10,972 nt of DNA from JASFEQ01 sp050122535. GTDB lineage: Bacteria; Desulfobacterota; DSM-4660; Desulfatiglandales; HGW-15. A program made the translations under genes and the position numbers. The notes below the pieces were generated by a model. It searched no databases, was not told where the DNA came from, and saw nothing but the letters and a program-made list of their open reading frames with translations. Position 1 is the stretch's first letter. Each line of letters begins with the position of its first letter. The stretch covers positions 1-10,972 of the forward strand of contig JASFIT010000115.1 of assembly GCA_050122535.1 (NCBI GenBank). Direction: 5' to 3'. This document shows, piece by piece, positions 1-7,264 of the stretch.

Positions 1-862
1 GAAAATGGATATCGAGCAGCATGCCTATGGAGATGAAAAAGAAGCTGGTGAAGAGGTCTCGAAAGGGTATGATGTTGCTGAGGGCCTGGTGGCTATACTC
101 GGATTCGGAAATAATGAGGCCTGCCAGAAAGGCACCAAGGGCGAGGGAGAGTTTCATGCTGTGGGTAAGCCAGGCAACGGCAAGGCATATAACGACAATA
201 CTCAAAAGAAAAAGTTCTCTGCTACGTGTGCGAGCAATGTAATAAAGGATCTTTGGAACAACATACTCGGCACTTAAGATAACCAGAACAATGATGCCGA
301 TCCCTTTCGCCAAGAGGAGGGGAAGAGACGTGCCGAAATCGCCTGCTTTTCCAGCCAAAAGAGGCGTAAGCAGGATCATCGGCACAATGATAATATCCTG
401 ATATATGAGAATGCCGAGGGTTGTCTGTCCGTGAGGGCTTTCAATTTCAGCCCGTTCCTGCAACAGTTTCAGGACGATGGCCGTGCTGCTCAGGGCGACA
501 AGAAAGCCAGCAAAAACCGATTCACCTAGCCCATAACCGAAATGTCTGGAGAAAAGGAAGGCTGCTGCAAGGGTCAACAAAACTTGAAGAGACCCGCCCA
601 TTAATACGGCCCTTTTGATGCGAATGAAGTCTCTCAGAGAGAACTCGATGCCAATGGTGAAAAGAAGCATCACCACACCGATTTCAGCCATTACTACCAC
701 TTCTTTATCCGCGGTTATCAAGCCCAATCCGTGTGGGCCCGCCAGCAACCCGGTTAAGAGAAAACCGACGATGGCGGGTACCTTCAGCCTATGGCAAATG
801 AAGAGAACCCCCATAGACAGGGCAAATATGATGAGTATGTCCTTTAGCAGAAGCAATTCCAT
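1..862 (-). CDS. Kef/CPA2-type monovalent cation:proton antiporter, N-terminal part (cut by left edge)
   Basis: An inner-membrane transporter of the CPA2 family, which exchanges K+ or Na+ for protons. I translated the minus strand by eye: 287 codons run open from ATG at 862 to the left edge with no stop, so the C-terminus (further membrane helices and any TrkA-N or TrkA-C regulatory domain) lies outside the window. The sequence opens MELLLLKDILIIFAL and contains family hallmarks: KVPAIVGFLLTGLLAGPHGLG at about residues 27-47, LLFTIGIEFSLRDF at 66-79, LVALSSTAIVLKLLQE at 121-136, and the YQD segment at 154-156, where the family's conserved Asp sits (D156). Most of the rest is hydrophobic helices. 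A ribosome-binding site AGGG stands 7 bases before the ATG. The gene follows the molybdopterin oxidoreductase after 104 bases that hold one repeat copy. KefB, KefC or a Na+/H+ antiporter cannot be told apart without the C-terminus. Confidence 0.9.
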   Translation of the reverse strand, partial: MELLLLKDILIIFALSMGVLFICHRLKVPAIVGFLLTGLLAGPHGLGLITADKEVVVMAEIGVVMLLFTIGIEFSLRDFIRIKRAVLMGGSLQVLLTLAAAFLFSRHFGYGLGESVFAGFLVALSSTAIVLKLLQERAEIESPHGQTTLGILIYQDIIIVPMILLTPLLAGKAGDFGTSLPLLLAKGIGIIVLVILSAEYVVPKILYYIARTRSRELFLLSIVVICLAVAWLTHSMKLSLALGAFLAGLIISESEYSHQALSNIIPFRDLFTSFFFISIGMLLDIHF

Positions 863-905
863 AATTAGACCCTATGTCAGTTTTATGCAAAGATCTTAGA
901 ATTAA

Positions 906-953
906 CCGTGAAATCTGCGTGTTCCGTGAAACGGAACCCGTGTCCAAAAATTC
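906..953 (-). repeat. Dispersed hairpin repeat, copy A
   Basis: Read on the minus strand, this 48-base segment aligns with plus-strand bases 3207-3253 with one gap and nine substitutions, all transitions. Its core is a hairpin GTTCCGT-TTC-ACGGAAC. It lies between the stop of the oxidoreductase gene and the start of the Kef-type gene, so it forms part of the leader of the latter. No T-run follows, so a classic terminator is not indicated. Confidence 0.7.
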
Positions 954-966
954 TTCTGATGTTCTG

Positions 967-3045
967 TTATTTCTTTCTTATCTTGCAGCCGATTCCTTTC
1001 AGATTGGGTGTGCCGAACTCCTTGCCCAGTTTCTCCATCGAGGTGAGGATGTTGAAATTGGATTTCTTCCAGTCATACTGAGATTCAGCCGTCCCTTCCG
1101 GGAACCACCAACCATAGGCCGCGTTAATGACCTTTGGATGGAGCTTTTCAGTGAGGTGAGCCACCTGGGTTATCTTGCCTGTCTTTGTTTCAATGACCAC
1201 CTCATCCCCCTCTTGGATACCATACGCTGCAGCCGTCTCCGGATGCATCTCAGTCTTTGGATGTGGCCTTTGTTTTCTTAATCGCTCCAACCATCTGTAG
1301 GATGAGTGGAGGTAATAGCGGCTCTTGGAGCTGGTGAGGACGAGAGGGTAATCAGGATCACTCTCCTCTAAAGGGCCAACAAATCGAGGCAGGGAAGAGA
1401 GTCTAAACTTTTCTGCCCGAGACAAGACCAACTCCACCTTTCCGCTCGACGTTTTAAACCCAGATGGGACATACTTCTTGAACCGATGTTCACCCTCCAG
1501 GTATCCTTTAACTGCAAACTCATTGTAACTGAGGCCACTCGGTTTCACAACCTCCTCTAGAAGCGCCTCATAATCCTCGTACCAGTACTCACTGGAAGTC
1601 AGGGCTTTGCCCAATTCATTCAGTATCTTTATGTCAGGCCAGCATTCTTCAGGGGGATCCACCACCTTGGGCCGGGACAGAATAAAACCGTGACCCATGC
1701 CCCAATGGCCAATGTCGTTAAATTCAAATTGGGTGGCAACCGGGAGCACAATGTCCGCAAAGGAGGCTGTGGGGGTCATAAATAGCTCAGAGACCACCAA
1801 ATAGTCCAGGTTCATCAAGGTCTCATATGTCTTTAGGCTATCCGCATAGGCAAGCATGGGGTTGGTCCCGTGCATGTAGGCCCCTTTCACAGGATAAGGG
1901 TAGCCTTCCAGTACAGCCCTTCTGAAGAAAGCGGGGGGGACATTCATCAGTCTGGGAATGGTCTGATGATAGGCATGAATCATATCCTTTCTTTTGGAAG
2001 GAATGAGATCTGACCTCACGAATTGTCCAAAATTGCAGGTTTTGGCCTCATTGGCCTGAATGTTACCGCCCGGCACATCCAGGTTTCCACATATGGCCAT
2101 CAGACAAACAAGTGCCCTCACCGTATCAAAGGTGTGCACGTTCTGTTCGATGGGATTCCCCCACTGAATTGCCGCTGGAGAGGACTGGGCATAGAATCTT
2201 GCGGCCTCTCGAATGAGATGTGCCGGCACCCAGGTCATCTCTGAAATCTTCTCAGGTGTATATTCCCGTACATGACGGGTCAGTTCGTCAAAGCCGTACG
2301 TCCAATTCTCTACGAACTCACGATCATAGAGCCCTTCCTCTACAACCACATTGAGGAAAGCGAGTGCCAGGGCATGATCCGTAGCCGGTCTTATCTGTAA
2401 CCAAAACTTGGCCTTATCCGCTAACTCTGTCTTCCTGGGATCTATACCAATCAGCTCAGTCCCATTCTTGATTTGCTTCAAAAGAAGGCTGCAGATGGCA
2501 CCCTCCTCGTTGGTGCTCGTGATATTGCTTCCCCAGAGTATGACCAGCTTGCTGGGGTGATGGAAATCCGCCACTGGATAAAACCCGCAGCTGTGGATCC
2601 CGGTTATTTCACGCGGCATATGACAGACGTCCTGGATCCCGACCACATTGGGAGAACCGAAGATATTGGCCAGACGGACCATTACAAAGAGTTCCAAACC
2701 TTTAGGCATGCCTTGGCAAAAGGCAACGCCTTTGGCGCCATACTTTTCTTTTATTCTGTTCAGATTTTCACTGATCTCCTCAATGGCATTGGGCCAAGAA
2801 ATCCTTTCCCATTTTCCTCCTCCCCGTTCCCCGACCCGCTTCAATGGGTGTTTGAGGCGATCAGGATGTGTGAGTCGGTCTGGGGAGGCCAGGCCTTTTG
2901 GACAGACATAGCCCTTGTTTAGAAAACCGTCCGGGTCCCCTTTAACCTTTACGATTTCGTTATCCTTGACCCCAACCAGAAGGGCGCACCCTCCATGGTC
3001 CATTCTTGCGCAATGTGTTTTCATCCAGCGAACGTCATCTTCCAT
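967..3045 (-). CDS. Molybdopterin-dependent oxidoreductase of the DMSO reductase family, soluble, single subunit
   Basis: A 692-residue catalytic subunit expected to bind bis-MGD molybdenum or tungsten and one 4Fe-4S cluster. The N-terminal cluster motif is C12-ARM-D16-HGG-C20, then C48 in GYVCPKG; relatives I recall read CRMCHGGC, so the second Cys is replaced by Asp and the first is shifted by one. DVCHMPRE gives a probable Mo ligand C141 with conserved H142, as in formate dehydrogenase-like enzymes. Residues from about 567 form the C-terminal dinucleotide-binding domain (PLVLTSSKSRYYLHSSYRW). There is no twin-arginine signal, so it is probably cytoplasmic. I chose ATG 3045 because AAGGA lies about 10 bases upstream; the longer form from 3084 has no such site. 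No electron-transfer or membrane subunit is adjacent. The overall type recalls acetylene hydratase, pyrogallol transhydroxylase and thiosulfate reductase-like proteins; the substrate is unknown. Confidence 0.9.
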   Translation of the reverse strand: MEDDVRWMKTHCARMDHGGCALLVGVKDNEIVKVKGDPDGFLNKGYVCPKGLASPDRLTHPDRLKHPLKRVGERGGGKWERISWPNAIEEISENLNRIKEKYGAKGVAFCQGMPKGLELFVMVRLANIFGSPNVVGIQDVCHMPREITGIHSCGFYPVADFHHPSKLVILWGSNITSTNEEGAICSLLLKQIKNGTELIGIDPRKTELADKAKFWLQIRPATDHALALAFLNVVVEEGLYDREFVENWTYGFDELTRHVREYTPEKISEMTWVPAHLIREAARFYAQSSPAAIQWGNPIEQNVHTFDTVRALVCLMAICGNLDVPGGNIQANEAKTCNFGQFVRSDLIPSKRKDMIHAYHQTIPRLMNVPPAFFRRAVLEGYPYPVKGAYMHGTNPMLAYADSLKTYETLMNLDYLVVSELFMTPTASFADIVLPVATQFEFNDIGHWGMGHGFILSRPKVVDPPEECWPDIKILNELGKALTSSEYWYEDYEALLEEVVKPSGLSYNEFAVKGYLEGEHRFKKYVPSGFKTSSGKVELVLSRAEKFRLSSLPRFVGPLEESDPDYPLVLTSSKSRYYLHSSYRWLERLRKQRPHPKTEMHPETAAAYGIQEGDEVVIETKTGKITQVAHLTEKLHPKVINAAYGWWFPEGTAESQYDWKKSNFNILTSMEKLGKEFGTPNLKGIGCKIRKK

Positions 3046-3206
3046 TTGAAAGAATTCCTTTCTTTTATGTAGTTTCATAACCAATCACGCAGGGCAGGAT
3101 GGAGTAGTCAAACCCTGCTAGCAAAATAAATCTCAGAACATTTTCTCTCGCCCGCTCCCCTTCGCTATCGCTCAGGGTCGCTCGAGACCGCAGAGCGCAC
3201 GGAGAG

Positions 3207-3253
3207 GAATTCTTGACACGGGTTTCGCTTTGCGAAACACACGGATTCCACGG
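3207..3253 (+). repeat. Dispersed hairpin repeat, copy B
   Basis: The partner of the segment at 906-953, in opposite orientation. Its core is GTTTCGC-TTT-GCGAAAC. Compared with copy A, two base pairs of the stem have changed on both sides (C-G to T-A and T-A to C-G), so the hairpin is kept while the sequence drifts. Flanking bases TTGACACGG and CACGGATTCCACGG are also shared apart from transitions. Confidence 0.7.
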
Positions 3254-3280
3254 AAGTTTGCGAAGAGATCTTGATCGGAA

Positions 3281-3401
3281 CGCTGGAATAAATGGGAATC
3301 CTAAAGCGACAAAAGTAAGCCAGCTTATTTTTGTGCTTTAGGGGTTCCCATTAGTCCCAATGCTTAGCATTGGCAACCCCGCTCAGCGGGGATTTCCAGC
3401 G
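3281..3401. repeat. 121-base palindromic unit: outer stem enclosing three hairpins
   Basis: The ends CGCTGGAA (3281-3288) and TTCCAGCG (3394-3401) are perfect inverted copies. Inside lie a long imperfect hairpin (3291-3352; arms AATGGGAA...CCTAAAGC...ACAAAAGTAAGC against their complements with about three differences and a 2-base centre), a perfect palindrome CCAATGCTTAGCATTGG (3357-3373) and a perfect palindrome CCCCGCTCAGCGGGG (3377-3391). The plan is that of a closed four-way junction, in DNA as a cruciform or in RNA from either strand. It could be a MITE-like or REP-like element, a structured RNA, or a processing or stop signal 3' of uvrB (it starts about 100 bases after the uvrB stop). 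No protein reading is likely. Confidence 0.75.
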
Positions 3402-3502
3402 ATTTCAGTTTCTCATCATTAGTATCCCTGAAATCCTGTCTATCCTGTCTAATTAAATTATCTGCGGCTCTGAGAACTCTGTGAGAGATCTGCGAAGCGA
3501 GG

Positions 3503-5491
3503 CTACCCACGCACATCAAGCTCTTTCTGTTCTAACACCCGTATCTCATCCCTGAAACGCGCAGCCTCTTCAAACTCCAGCTGCTTGGCCGCCCTCTTCA
3601 TCTTCTTTTCAAGGTCTCTGACCATCTCCCGGATAACCTCGGGTGTGAGATATGCTGCCTCCTCCTCTGATATCGCCGGTACTGTCACGTAATCGGCCTC
3701 ATAAACAGACCCAAGGACATCATCAATGTTCTTTTGGATGGATGTGGGCGTAATATTATTAACCCTGTTATATTCCAATTGCATCTCACGACGGCGGTTG
3801 CTCTCCTCGATGGCCCTGCGCATGGATCCGGTCATGTCATCTGCATAGAGAAGAACCGTGCCATTAATATTTCTGGCAGCCCTGCCACAGGTCTGAATAA
3901 GGGATCTTTCTGAGCGCAAAAATCCCTCCTTATCCGCATCAAGGATAGCGACCAGGGATACCTCAGGCAGATCGAGACCCTCTCTCAAAAGATTGATGCC
4001 CACAAGCACATCAAAGACCCCCAGCCTAAGATCCCTGATAATGGCCATCCTCTCAATCGTCTTTATATCAGAATGCAGATATTGCACCTTCAGACCCAAT
4101 TCGCTGTAATGATCAGCGAGATCTTCAGCCATCCTTTTGGTGAGGGTTGTGACAAGGATGCGCTCGTTTTCTGCAATCCTATCCCTGATCAGGCCAAGGA
4201 GATCATCCACTTGCGTGCTGGCAGGCCGCACAACGATCTCCGGATCCGTAAGGCCCGTGGGCCTGATGATTTGCTCTGTTAAAGACTCCGATTTTTCAAG
4301 TTCGTAAGGGCCTGGTGTGGCTGATACATAGAGGACCTGCCGGACTTTGCCTTCGAATTCCAAAAATTGAAGGGGCCTGTTGTCCAGGGCTGAAGGGAGG
4401 CGAAACCCGTATCTGACAAGGGTCTCTTTCCTGGATCGATCCCCATTGTACATGCCATTGAGTTGTGGCACCGTGATATGGCTTTCATCAAGAATGACCA
4501 GGAAGTCCTTTGGGAAGTAGTCGAGAAGGGTGGGCGGCGGCTCCCCGGGGGCTCTTCCGGTGAGGTGCCTGGAATAGTTTTCAATGCCGTGGCAATAGCC
4601 CATCTCAATCATCATCTCCAGATCGAAAAGGGTGCGCTCTTCTATCCGTTGGGCCTCAATCAGCTTGTTCTGTGACCGGAACGCTTCAATCCTCTTTTCA
4701 AGCTCCTTTTTGATGTTCTCTATGGCCCTTTCCCTGATCTCCACCGTTGTCACATAGTGGGTTGCAGGATAAATGGTGATGCGATTGAGTTCCCTCGTCA
4801 CCCTCCCTGTCAAGGGATCAATCTCCTGGATCGCCTCTACCACATCTCCAAAAAAATGGATGCGCACAGCGCGGTCCTCCTCATGGACCGGATAGATATC
4901 CAGAACGTCGCCGCGGACACGGAACCTGCCCCGGTAGAAATCTATTTCTCCCCGCTCATAATGGATTTCCACCAATTTCTTTATGGCGTCTTCCCTTGGC
5001 AGGACGTCATCTTTTTCCGCATAAAGGAGCAGATTGTGATAGGCCTCAGGTGAACCAAGACCATAGATGCAGGATACGCTGGCCACAATGATCACATCAT
5101 CCCTATCGAGAAGGGAACGGGTGGCGGAATGCCGCATCTTGTCTATATGGTCATTGATGTGGGCATCTTTTTGGATGTAGGTGTCGGTCTGTGGGATGTA
5201 GGCCTCCGGCTGGTAGTAATCATAATAACTGACAAAGTATTCCACGGCGTTGTGGGGGAAGAAATTTTTCAACTCTCCAAATAGCTGTGCAGCCAGGGTC
5301 TTGTTGGGGGCAATTATCAGAGTAGGTTTTTGGGTACGCGCTATGACATGGGCCATGGTAAAGGTCTTGCCAGACCCCGTGACACCGAGAAGAACCTGGT
5401 GTCGCAATCCTTCATTAACACCCTCAGAAAGGGACTGGATCGCATGGGGCTGATCCCCACAGGGTTCAAGATCTGTGACGAGTTCAAACAT
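3503..5491 (-). CDS. uvrB: UvrABC excision nuclease subunit B
   Basis: The DNA damage-verifying helicase-like subunit of nucleotide excision repair; it takes over damaged DNA from UvrA and recruits UvrC. The 662-residue product (E. coli UvrB has 673) shows Walker A GVTGSGKT at 36-43, the beta-hairpin region YYDYYQPEAYIPQTDTYIQK at about 89-108, the helicase motif DESH in VILDESHITVPQL, motif VI QTCGRAARN, and a C-terminal UVR coiled-coil domain at about 621-662 for UvrC contact. The start at 5491 gives MFELVTDLEPCGDQPHAI, matching the usual UvrB N-terminus. The frame is open 30 codons further up to ATG 5581, but those residues are encoded by a repeat element and do not look like UvrB. No clear ribosome-binding site precedes 5491. 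It is the last gene of the gmhA-to-uvrB run. Confidence 0.97.
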   Translation of the reverse strand: MFELVTDLEPCGDQPHAIQSLSEGVNEGLRHQVLLGVTGSGKTFTMAHVIARTQKPTLIIAPNKTLAAQLFGELKNFFPHNAVEYFVSYYDYYQPEAYIPQTDTYIQKDAHINDHIDKMRHSATRSLLDRDDVIIVASVSCIYGLGSPEAYHNLLLYAEKDDVLPREDAIKKLVEIHYERGEIDFYRGRFRVRGDVLDIYPVHEEDRAVRIHFFGDVVEAIQEIDPLTGRVTRELNRITIYPATHYVTTVEIRERAIENIKKELEKRIEAFRSQNKLIEAQRIEERTLFDLEMMIEMGYCHGIENYSRHLTGRAPGEPPPTLLDYFPKDFLVILDESHITVPQLNGMYNGDRSRKETLVRYGFRLPSALDNRPLQFLEFEGKVRQVLYVSATPGPYELEKSESLTEQIIRPTGLTDPEIVVRPASTQVDDLLGLIRDRIAENERILVTTLTKRMAEDLADHYSELGLKVQYLHSDIKTIERMAIIRDLRLGVFDVLVGINLLREGLDLPEVSLVAILDADKEGFLRSERSLIQTCGRAARNINGTVLLYADDMTGSMRRAIEESNRRREMQLEYNRVNNITPTSIQKNIDDVLGSVYEADYVTVPAISEEEAAYLTPEVIREMVRDLEKKMKRAAKQLEFEEAARFRDEIRVLEQKELDVRG

Positions 5492-5500
5492 AAGAAGTGA

Positions 5501-5694
5501 TAGAGGCTGTCGGAAAACGCCCATCTGCCATTCGACAAGCTCATGGCCCTGAGCAAAGTCGAAGGGCTGCGTTACCCTCATCCCTCGTCACTGCGGCGTA
5601 CTTCTCTGTACGCCTCACTCCTCGGGACTTCGGAAGCCTTGCATCTGGACATTTTCCATCAGCCTCTCAGAATCAGGTTTTCCGACACTCTCTA
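5501..5694. mobile_element. MITE-like element with 18-bp terminal inverted repeats between cysS and uvrB
   Basis: The left end TAGAGGCTGTCGGAAAAC (5501-5518) and the inverse of the right end, TAGAGAGTGTCGGAAAAC (5677-5694), match at 16 of 18 positions. Both ends begin with TA, which could be the duplicated target of an IS630/Tc1-type transposase (inference). The interior has no transposase, but carries an inverted repeat at 5531-5563 and a hairpin GGCGTAC-TTCTCT-GTACGCC at 5595-5614. The element ends 9 bases before the uvrB start codon and lies 67 bases past the cysS stop. Reading on the minus strand it is open in the uvrB frame. No autonomous parent element is visible in the window. Confidence 0.7.
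5531..5563. repeat. Inverted repeat TTCGAC...GTCGAA inside the element
   Basis: Arms TTCGACAAGCTCA and TGAGCAAAGTCGAA pair with a small mismatch or bulge around a short centre. This sequence (TTCGACAAGCTCA...CCCTGAGC...GTCGAA) resembles an intergenic palindrome I recall from many environmental bacterial genomes. Here it is nested in the 5501-5694 element, and read on the minus strand it encodes FDFAQGHELVEW, a telltale product of that repeat rather than of a real protein. Confidence 0.65.
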
Positions 5695-5761
5695 ATGAGG
5701 CTAAAGTTCAGGTTTGTGATTCTTCTTGGCCTATGTTCAACAAGGTACTTTAGGCACTTAT

Positions 5762-7219
5762 CTATATATCATACCTCCACGAGGTGCCGTCGGGGCCATC
5801 CTCGAGCACAACTCCCATCTCCTGGAGGCGGTCTCTTATGGCATCCGCAATTGCCCAGTCCTTATTCGTCCTTGCCTTTGTCCTCTCCTCGATCATTTTC
5901 TCCACCTGATCAGCGTCGATCGAATCGGCATAACCGGACAGTTTTTTGAGAAAATCCTCTGGCTTCTCCTCTAACATGCCAAGAACAGCCGCAGTGGAGA
6001 AGAGATGCTGGCGATCATTCTCAAGCTGCTTCAAAATGCCCTCATCTGGTCTGTCGCCATACGAATCCATGCCCTTGTTCATGGCTTTCACCTTTTCAAA
6101 CATGGCGGCCAAGGCAGCTGCCGTGTTCAGATCATCGTCCATGACCTGGACAAACTCTTGTAGGAAAGGATCCTCAGGTTTCCCTGCCAGAAATCCGGTG
6201 GGAGCCTCCTTCTCTCCTTGGTATTCCCCAAGGAGCATCTCCAGCCTCTGAAGGGTCCTGTAAATGCGAACCAGCCCGGTTTGAAGGGCGAGCACCGCCT
6301 TTTTTGAAAAATCAAGGGGACTCCTGTAATGCTTGGAAAGAAGAAAGAGGCGTAATACCTCTGGGTGATAGCTCTTCAGTGCATCTCGTATGGTCAGGAA
6401 GTTGCCCAGCGACTTGGACATCTTTTCAGATTCTACGGTGACAAATCCGTTGTGAATCCAATATCGAGCAAATGGAGCATCATTGGCGGCGACGGATTGA
6501 GCCCTCTCATTTTCATGGTGAGGGAATACGAGGTCTTCCCCACCTCCATGAATGTCAAAGGTGGAACCAAGGTAATGATTGCTCATGACAGAACATTCCA
6601 TGTGCCAACCTGGCCGTCCAGGACCCCATGGGCTTGGCCACTGAGGCTCATCAGGTTTTGCCTCTTTCCAAAGGACAAAGTCCATAGGATGTCTCTTCCG
6701 CTCATCCACAGCAATCCTGCTACCGGCCCGCATATCTTCTAGTTTCCTTCCAGAGAGTTTGCCATAGTCCTTGAACTTTTCAACCGAGTAAAAGACGTCA
6801 CCACTTTCCACATAGGCAAAACCTCTATCGATGAGTGCTTGTATCATCTCGATCATGTGATCAATGTGTTCAGTGGCCCGCGGTTCCACATCAGCATTAA
6901 GGACGCCCAATGCTCCCATGTCTTCATAAAACGCATCAATGAACTCCTGTGCCAGCTCTCCAGTCCCCCTTCCCAACTGGCGTGCGCGTTCAATAATCTT
7001 GTCGTCCACGTCGGTGAAATTACGCACATAGGTGACATGAAAGCCCCTGGTTCGGAGGTATCTGACCAGGACATCGAAAACAATGGCCGACCGGGCGTGA
7101 CCAATATGGCAGAGATCATAGACCGTGACACCGCAAGCATAGATACCTACCTTGCCCTCCTGGAGAGGATGGAACTCCTCTTTTTTGCGGCTGGCCGTAT
7201 TGTAGAATTTGATAGCCAT
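5762..7219 (-). CDS. cysS: Cysteinyl-tRNA synthetase
   Basis: A cytoplasmic class I aminoacyl-tRNA synthetase that charges tRNA-Cys with cysteine. The 485-residue product (E. coli enzyme 461) has the HIGH motif at 38-41 (CHIGHARS), the KMSKS loop at 266-270, and the four zinc ligands that select cysteine: C29, C209 (WHMECSVMS), H234 and E238 (FPHHENE). The C-terminal region to about 485 is the helical and anticodon-binding part and ends GTSWRYDI. The ATG at 7219 is preceded by AGAGG about 10 bases upstream. It lies 45 bases after ispF, so the two are probably co-transcribed. After the stop there are only 67 bases before the element next to uvrB; a 7-bp inverted pair (CTAAAGT 5701-5707, ACTTTAG 5747-5753) is too weak to call a terminator. 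Confidence 0.98.
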   Translation of the reverse strand: MAIKFYNTASRKKEEFHPLQEGKVGIYACGVTVYDLCHIGHARSAIVFDVLVRYLRTRGFHVTYVRNFTDVDDKIIERARQLGRGTGELAQEFIDAFYEDMGALGVLNADVEPRATEHIDHMIEMIQALIDRGFAYVESGDVFYSVEKFKDYGKLSGRKLEDMRAGSRIAVDERKRHPMDFVLWKEAKPDEPQWPSPWGPGRPGWHMECSVMSNHYLGSTFDIHGGGEDLVFPHHENERAQSVAANDAPFARYWIHNGFVTVESEKMSKSLGNFLTIRDALKSYHPEVLRLFLLSKHYRSPLDFSKKAVLALQTGLVRIYRTLQRLEMLLGEYQGEKEAPTGFLAGKPEDPFLQEFVQVMDDDLNTAAALAAMFEKVKAMNKGMDSYGDRPDEGILKQLENDRQHLFSTAAVLGMLEEKPEDFLKKLSGYADSIDADQVEKMIEERTKARTNKDWAIADAIRDRLQEMGVVLEDGPDGTSWRYDI

Positions 7220-7264
7220 ATGTTATGTGCCTCTTATGAAATTTGGATTGTCTTCTGGAGGTGA

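Larger units (their letters stand above)
3046..3502. other. Repeat-rich non-coding stretch between uvrB and the oxidoreductase gene
   Basis: No plausible gene is seen in these 457 bases. From left to right they hold a weak stem (GCAGGG/CCCTGC, 3091-3118 region), a low-complexity stretch with CGCTATCGCTCAGGGTCGCT (about 3164-3183), ACCGCAGAGCGCACGGAGAG (3187-3206) of the kind often scattered in deltaproteobacterial genomes, repeat copy B (3207-3253), the three-hairpin unit (3281-3401), and near-repeats CCTGTCTATCCTGTCTAA (3435-3452) and GCGGCTCTGAGAACTCTGTG. UvrB messages end here and the oxidoreductase message probably starts here, but I see no convincing promoter or T-tailed terminator. Confidence 0.7.

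Noticed and set aside
2473..2922. 149-codon plus-strand reading frame opposite the oxidoreductase gene
   Set aside because: Antisense to a well-supported gene, with no domain or start signal of its own.
3281..3401. CRISPR array or tRNA in the hairpin-rich stretch
   Set aside because: There are no evenly spaced direct repeats, and the three-hairpin unit lacks a CCA-acceptor pattern, T-loop GTTCRA or anticodon loop of a tRNA.
4279..4608. 109-codon minus-strand reading frame within uvrB
   Set aside because: It is a frame shadow of uvrB with no ribosome-binding site or recognisable domain.
5492..5581. N-terminal 30-codon extension of uvrB from ATG 5581
   Set aside because: It is encoded by the repeat element (it gives FDFAQGHELVEW from the TTCGAC palindrome) and does not match UvrB proteins, which begin near FELVTDLEPCGDQP. 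It remains a possible start only because the frame is open.
5701..5753. Terminator after cysS formed by CTAAAGT/ACTTTAG
   Set aside because: Only 7 pairs around a 39-base loop and no T-run; too weak to call.
5497..5949. 150-codon plus-strand reading frame over the element and the cysS 3' end
   Set aside because: It runs through repeat DNA and antisense to cysS; the composition is that of translated repeats.
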